A DNA stretch of 15,945 nucleotides from JACJWR01 sp964627505 (GTDB lineage Bacteria; Actinomycetota; Actinomycetes; S36-B12; UBA10799): assembly GCA_964627505.1 (NCBI GenBank), contig CAZVKB010000059.1, forward strand, positions 1 through 15,945, read 5' to 3'. Position numbers and translations under genes: made by a program. Below, piece by piece: positions 13,382 to 15,945 of the stretch (the first letter of the stretch is position 1; the number at the start of each line of letters is the position of its first letter). The notes below the pieces were generated by a model. That model had not been told where the DNA came from. It saw nothing but the letters and a program-made list of their open reading frames with translations, and searched no databases.

Positions 13382-15945
13382 ATGACTCAACCCCCACACA
13401 CCGCTCCCGCACGTCACTTGCCGGAGCGCGTCACCCTCGATGGCATCGAAAGCAAGTGGTCGGCGACGTGGGAAGAGTCCGGGATCTATCACTTCGATCG
13501 CACGGCGCCGCGTGCGCGCGTGTTCTCGATCGATACCCCGCCGCCGACCGTCAGCGGAGCCTTGCATGTGGGGCATGTGTTCTCCTACACGCACACCGAT
13601 TGCATCGCCCGGTACCAGCGCATGTGCGGCAAGGAGGTCTTCTACCCCATGGGCTGGGATGACAACGGTCTGCCCACGGAGCGGCGGGTGCAGAACTACT
13701 ACGGCGTGCGCTGTGACCCATCGTTGCCCTACGACCCTGATTTTTCACCGCCGGCCAAGCCAGGCAAGCAGCAAGTCCCGATCCCGCGCGGCAACTTCGT
13801 GGAACTGTGCGAGTTGTTGACCGCCGAAGATGAGGTGGCTTTCGAATCCGTGTGGCGGCAACTAGGGCTGAGTATCGACTGGCGACACACCTACCAAACC
13901 ATCGACGACAACGCGCGCGCCACGTCTCAGCGGGCGTTTCTGCGCAATCTCGCGCGTGGCCAGGCGTATCAGGCCGAGGCGCCCACGCTGTGGGACGTGA
14001 CGTTCCGCACGGCGGTGGCACAGGCGGAGTTGGAGGATCGGGAACGTCCCGGGGCGTATCACCGGGTGGCATTTCATCCGGTGCGCCGGGGCGCCGCGGC
14101 TCACGACGGTGCAGGGCACAGCGAACCGGTGTACATCGAAACCACCCGTCCGGAGTTGTTGCCGGCGTGCGTGGCGCTCGTGGCGCACCCGGATGACGAG
14201 CGGTACCAGCCGTTGTTCGGTACGACTGTGCGGACACCGTTGTTCGACGTCGAGGTGCCGGTGGTGGCGCACCCGTTGGCCGAACCGGACAAGGGTTCCG
14301 GAATCGCCATGATCTGTACTTTCGGAGACACCACCGACGTCACGTGGTGGCGGGAACTACGCCTACCCACGCGGGCGGTGATTGGCTGGGATGGTCGGAT
14401 CAAGCCCGAGACACCCGAGTGGATCGTCTCGGAAACGGGGCAGGCGGCCTACGCACGGATCGCCGGCGCCACGACGTTCACCGGAAAGAAGACCATCGCC
14501 GAATTGCTGGCCGCCAGCGGCGACATGGTGGGGGAACCGCGGCCGATCACCCACCAGGTGAAGTTCTTCGAAAAGGGCGACAAACCGTTGGAGATCGTCT
14601 CCACCCGGCAGTGGTATCTCACCAACGGCGGCCGCGACACCGATTTGCGGGCGGCGCTATTAGCCCGCGGCGACCAGTTGGCATGGCACCCCGCGCACAT
14701 GAAAGTCCGCTACTCCACCTGGGTGGGTGGGCTCAACGGTGACTGGCTGGTGTCGCGGCAGCGTTTCTTCGGCGTCCCGGTGCCCGTCTGGTACCCGTTG
14801 GGCGAAGATGGCGAGCCCATCTATGACGAGGTGTTGATTCCGCACGAGCAGGATCTGCCGATCGATCCGTCGTCGGATTGCCCGGCGGGCTACTCCCCGG
14901 AACAGCGCGGGGCACCCGGCGGATTCATCGGGGATCCGGATGTGATGGATACCTGGGCCACGTCGTCGTTGACGCCGCAGATCGCTGGCGGCTGGGTGCG
15001 CGACCCGGATCTGTGGGAGCGGGTGTACCCCATGGATTTGCGGCCGCAGGCGCACGAGATCATCCGCACCTGGCTGTTCTCCACTGTGGTGCGGGCGCAT
15101 CTCGAAGATGACGTGCTGCCCTGGCACCACGCGGCGATTTCCGGCTGGATTCTGGACCCGGACCGCAAGAAGATGTCGAAGTCCAAAGGCAACGTGGTGG
15201 TGCCGCTCGACCTGCTGGAGCGCCACGGGTCCGATGCCGTGCGCTACTGGGCGGCCTCGGGGCGACCGGGCACGGACACCGCCTTCGATGAGGGGCAGAT
15301 GAAGATCGGCCGTCGCCTGGCCATCAAAATCCTCAACGCTTCAAAGTTCGCATTGTCGCGTACGGGTGGCGCGGTGGGTCCGGACGCGATCACCGAACCG
15401 TTGGATCTGGCGATGTTGGCGAAACTGCGCGACGTCGTGGCTGCGTCCACGGCGGCGCTCGACGGCTACAACTACACCAGAGCTTTGGAAGTCACCGAGA
15501 CGTTCTTCTGGGAGTTCTGCGACGACTACCTCGAGCTTGTCAAGGATCGTTCCTACGCCGACGATGCCGGTGCGGCCTCGGCGCAGGCGGCCTTAGAGTT
15601 GGCGTTGAACGTGCAACTGCGCCTGTTTGCCCCGTTCTTGCCGTTTGCGGCCGAAGAGGTGTGGTCGTGGTGGCAGGTGGGCAGTGTGCATCGGGCCGCC
15701 TGGCCGGTGCCCGCCGAATTGGCTGTGGCTGATGGTGGTGACGTGGCTGTGCTGGATGCGACGGCGGCGGCGCTGCGGCTGATCCGCAAGGCGAAAAGTG
15801 AGCAGAAACTGTCGATGCGCACCGACCTGCCGCGGGTGGAGTTGACCGCGGCGGCCGAGCAGGCAGCAGGTCTGCGGGCGGCGGCGCGGGACTTGGCAGC
15901 GGCTGGTCGAGTACAGGACTTGGCGATTGTCGAGGCGGCCGCGGG
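13382..15945 (+). CDS. valS: Valyl-tRNA synthetase, type 2 (archaeal/Rickettsia-like), C-terminus beyond window
   Basis: Class I aminoacyl-tRNA synthetase charging tRNA-Val. The frame is open from ATG 13382 to the window edge (854 codons seen; type 2 enzymes are near this length, so little is missing). The HIGH motif is H62-V-G-H65 and the KMSKS motif is K597-M-S-K-S601. The CP1 editing domain carries TTRPE (254-258) and KGSGIAMICTFGD. The motif GWDDNGLPTERR (91-102) replaces the G-x-DHAGIATQ of bacterial type 1 ValS. With MKIGRRLAIKILNASKF it marks the type 2 form found in archaea, Rickettsia and some other bacteria. An in-frame ATG at 13373 is an alternative start without a Shine-Dalgarno. 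It is divergent from folC. Leucine is TTG in 30 of 72 codons by hand count, against 5 of 32 in mreB, suggesting transfer or strand-related bias. Confidence 0.95.
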   Translation, partial: MTQPPHTAPARHLPERVTLDGIESKWSATWEESGIYHFDRTAPRARVFSIDTPPPTVSGALHVGHVFSYTHTDCIARYQRMCGKEVFYPMGWDDNGLPTERRVQNYYGVRCDPSLPYDPDFSPPAKPGKQQVPIPRGNFVELCELLTAEDEVAFESVWRQLGLSIDWRHTYQTIDDNARATSQRAFLRNLARGQAYQAEAPTLWDVTFRTAVAQAELEDRERPGAYHRVAFHPVRRGAAAHDGAGHSEPVYIETTRPELLPACVALVAHPDDERYQPLFGTTVRTPLFDVEVPVVAHPLAEPDKGSGIAMICTFGDTTDVTWWRELRLPTRAVIGWDGRIKPETPEWIVSETGQAAYARIAGATTFTGKKTIAELLAASGDMVGEPRPITHQVKFFEKGDKPLEIVSTRQWYLTNGGRDTDLRAALLARGDQLAWHPAHMKVRYSTWVGGLNGDWLVSRQRFFGVPVPVWYPLGEDGEPIYDEVLIPHEQDLPIDPSSDCPAGYSPEQRGAPGGFIGDPDVMDTWATSSLTPQIAGGWVRDPDLWERVYPMDLRPQAHEIIRTWLFSTVVRAHLEDDVLPWHHAAISGWILDPDRKKMSKSKGNVVVPLDLLERHGSDAVRYWAASGRPGTDTAFDEGQMKIGRRLAIKILNASKFALSRTGGAVGPDAITEPLDLAMLAKLRDVVAASTAALDGYNYTRALEVTETFFWEFCDDYLELVKDRSYADDAGAASAQAALELALNVQLRLFAPFLPFAAEEVWSWWQVGSVHRAAWPVPAELAVADGGDVAVLDATAAALRLIRKAKSEQKLSMRTDLPRVELTAAAEQAAGLRAAARDLAAAGRVQDLAIVEAAA

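Noticed and set aside
13551..14237. Minus-strand ORF of 228 codons inside valS
   Set aside because: It is antisense to the valS catalytic and editing regions, which carry all expected motifs; the product is an Arg/Pro/Cys-rich shadow translation.

Overview
The window is high-GC, densely coded chromosomal DNA from an actinobacterium (Actinomycetota). The evidence is the gene order folC, DUF4233, ndk, mreB, mreC, mreD, mrdA, rodA, radical SAM, DUF2344, rne. This is the core-genome order known from Streptomyces and relatives. A complete mreBCD set argues against the MreB-less Mycobacterium/Corynebacterium group. I cannot name a genus from the sequence alone.

Layout. Eleven genes run on the minus strand, from folC (start 13336) down to rne, which is cut by the left edge at position 1. 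In transcription order they are: folC (folate polyglutamylation), a small DUF4233 membrane protein, ndk (NTP supply), mreB, mreC and mreD (rod-shape scaffold), mrdA/PBP2 (transpeptidase), rodA (SEDS glycosyltransferase), a B12-fold/radical SAM protein, its DUF2344 partner, and RNase E/G. Many junctions are overlaps: ATGA at folC/DUF4233, mreD/mrdA and mrdA/rodA; TGATG at mreC/mreD; GTGA at radical SAM/DUF2344. The other gaps are short: 13 bp (ndk-mreB), 40 bp (rodA-radical SAM), 41 bp (DUF4233-ndk), 91 bp (mreB-mreC) and 140 bp (DUF2344-rne). This suggests long polycistronic transcripts with internal breaks. No stretch longer than 300 bp lacks a gene.

The only plus-strand gene is valS (13382 to the right edge, C-terminus missing). 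It is divergent from folC across just 45 bp. In Streptomyces valS lies upstream of folC on the same strand and encodes the ordinary bacterial (type 1) enzyme. Here it is reversed and encodes a type 2, archaeal/Rickettsia-like valyl-tRNA synthetase. Its leucine codon choice also differs from that of mreB (hand counts). Replacement or rearrangement at this locus is the most distinctive feature of the window. The 45-bp intergenic region is a perfect 10-bp inverted repeat that places an identical TAGGAT motif just ahead of each start codon.

Functionally, mreBCD, PBP2 and RodA form the elongasome that builds lateral or spore wall. The radical SAM/DUF2344 pair next to rne is a conserved but uncharacterised couple, plausibly tied to RNA or ribosome metabolism. 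Apart from these points the region is ordinary core genome. I found no mobile element, CRISPR array, tRNA or rRNA.
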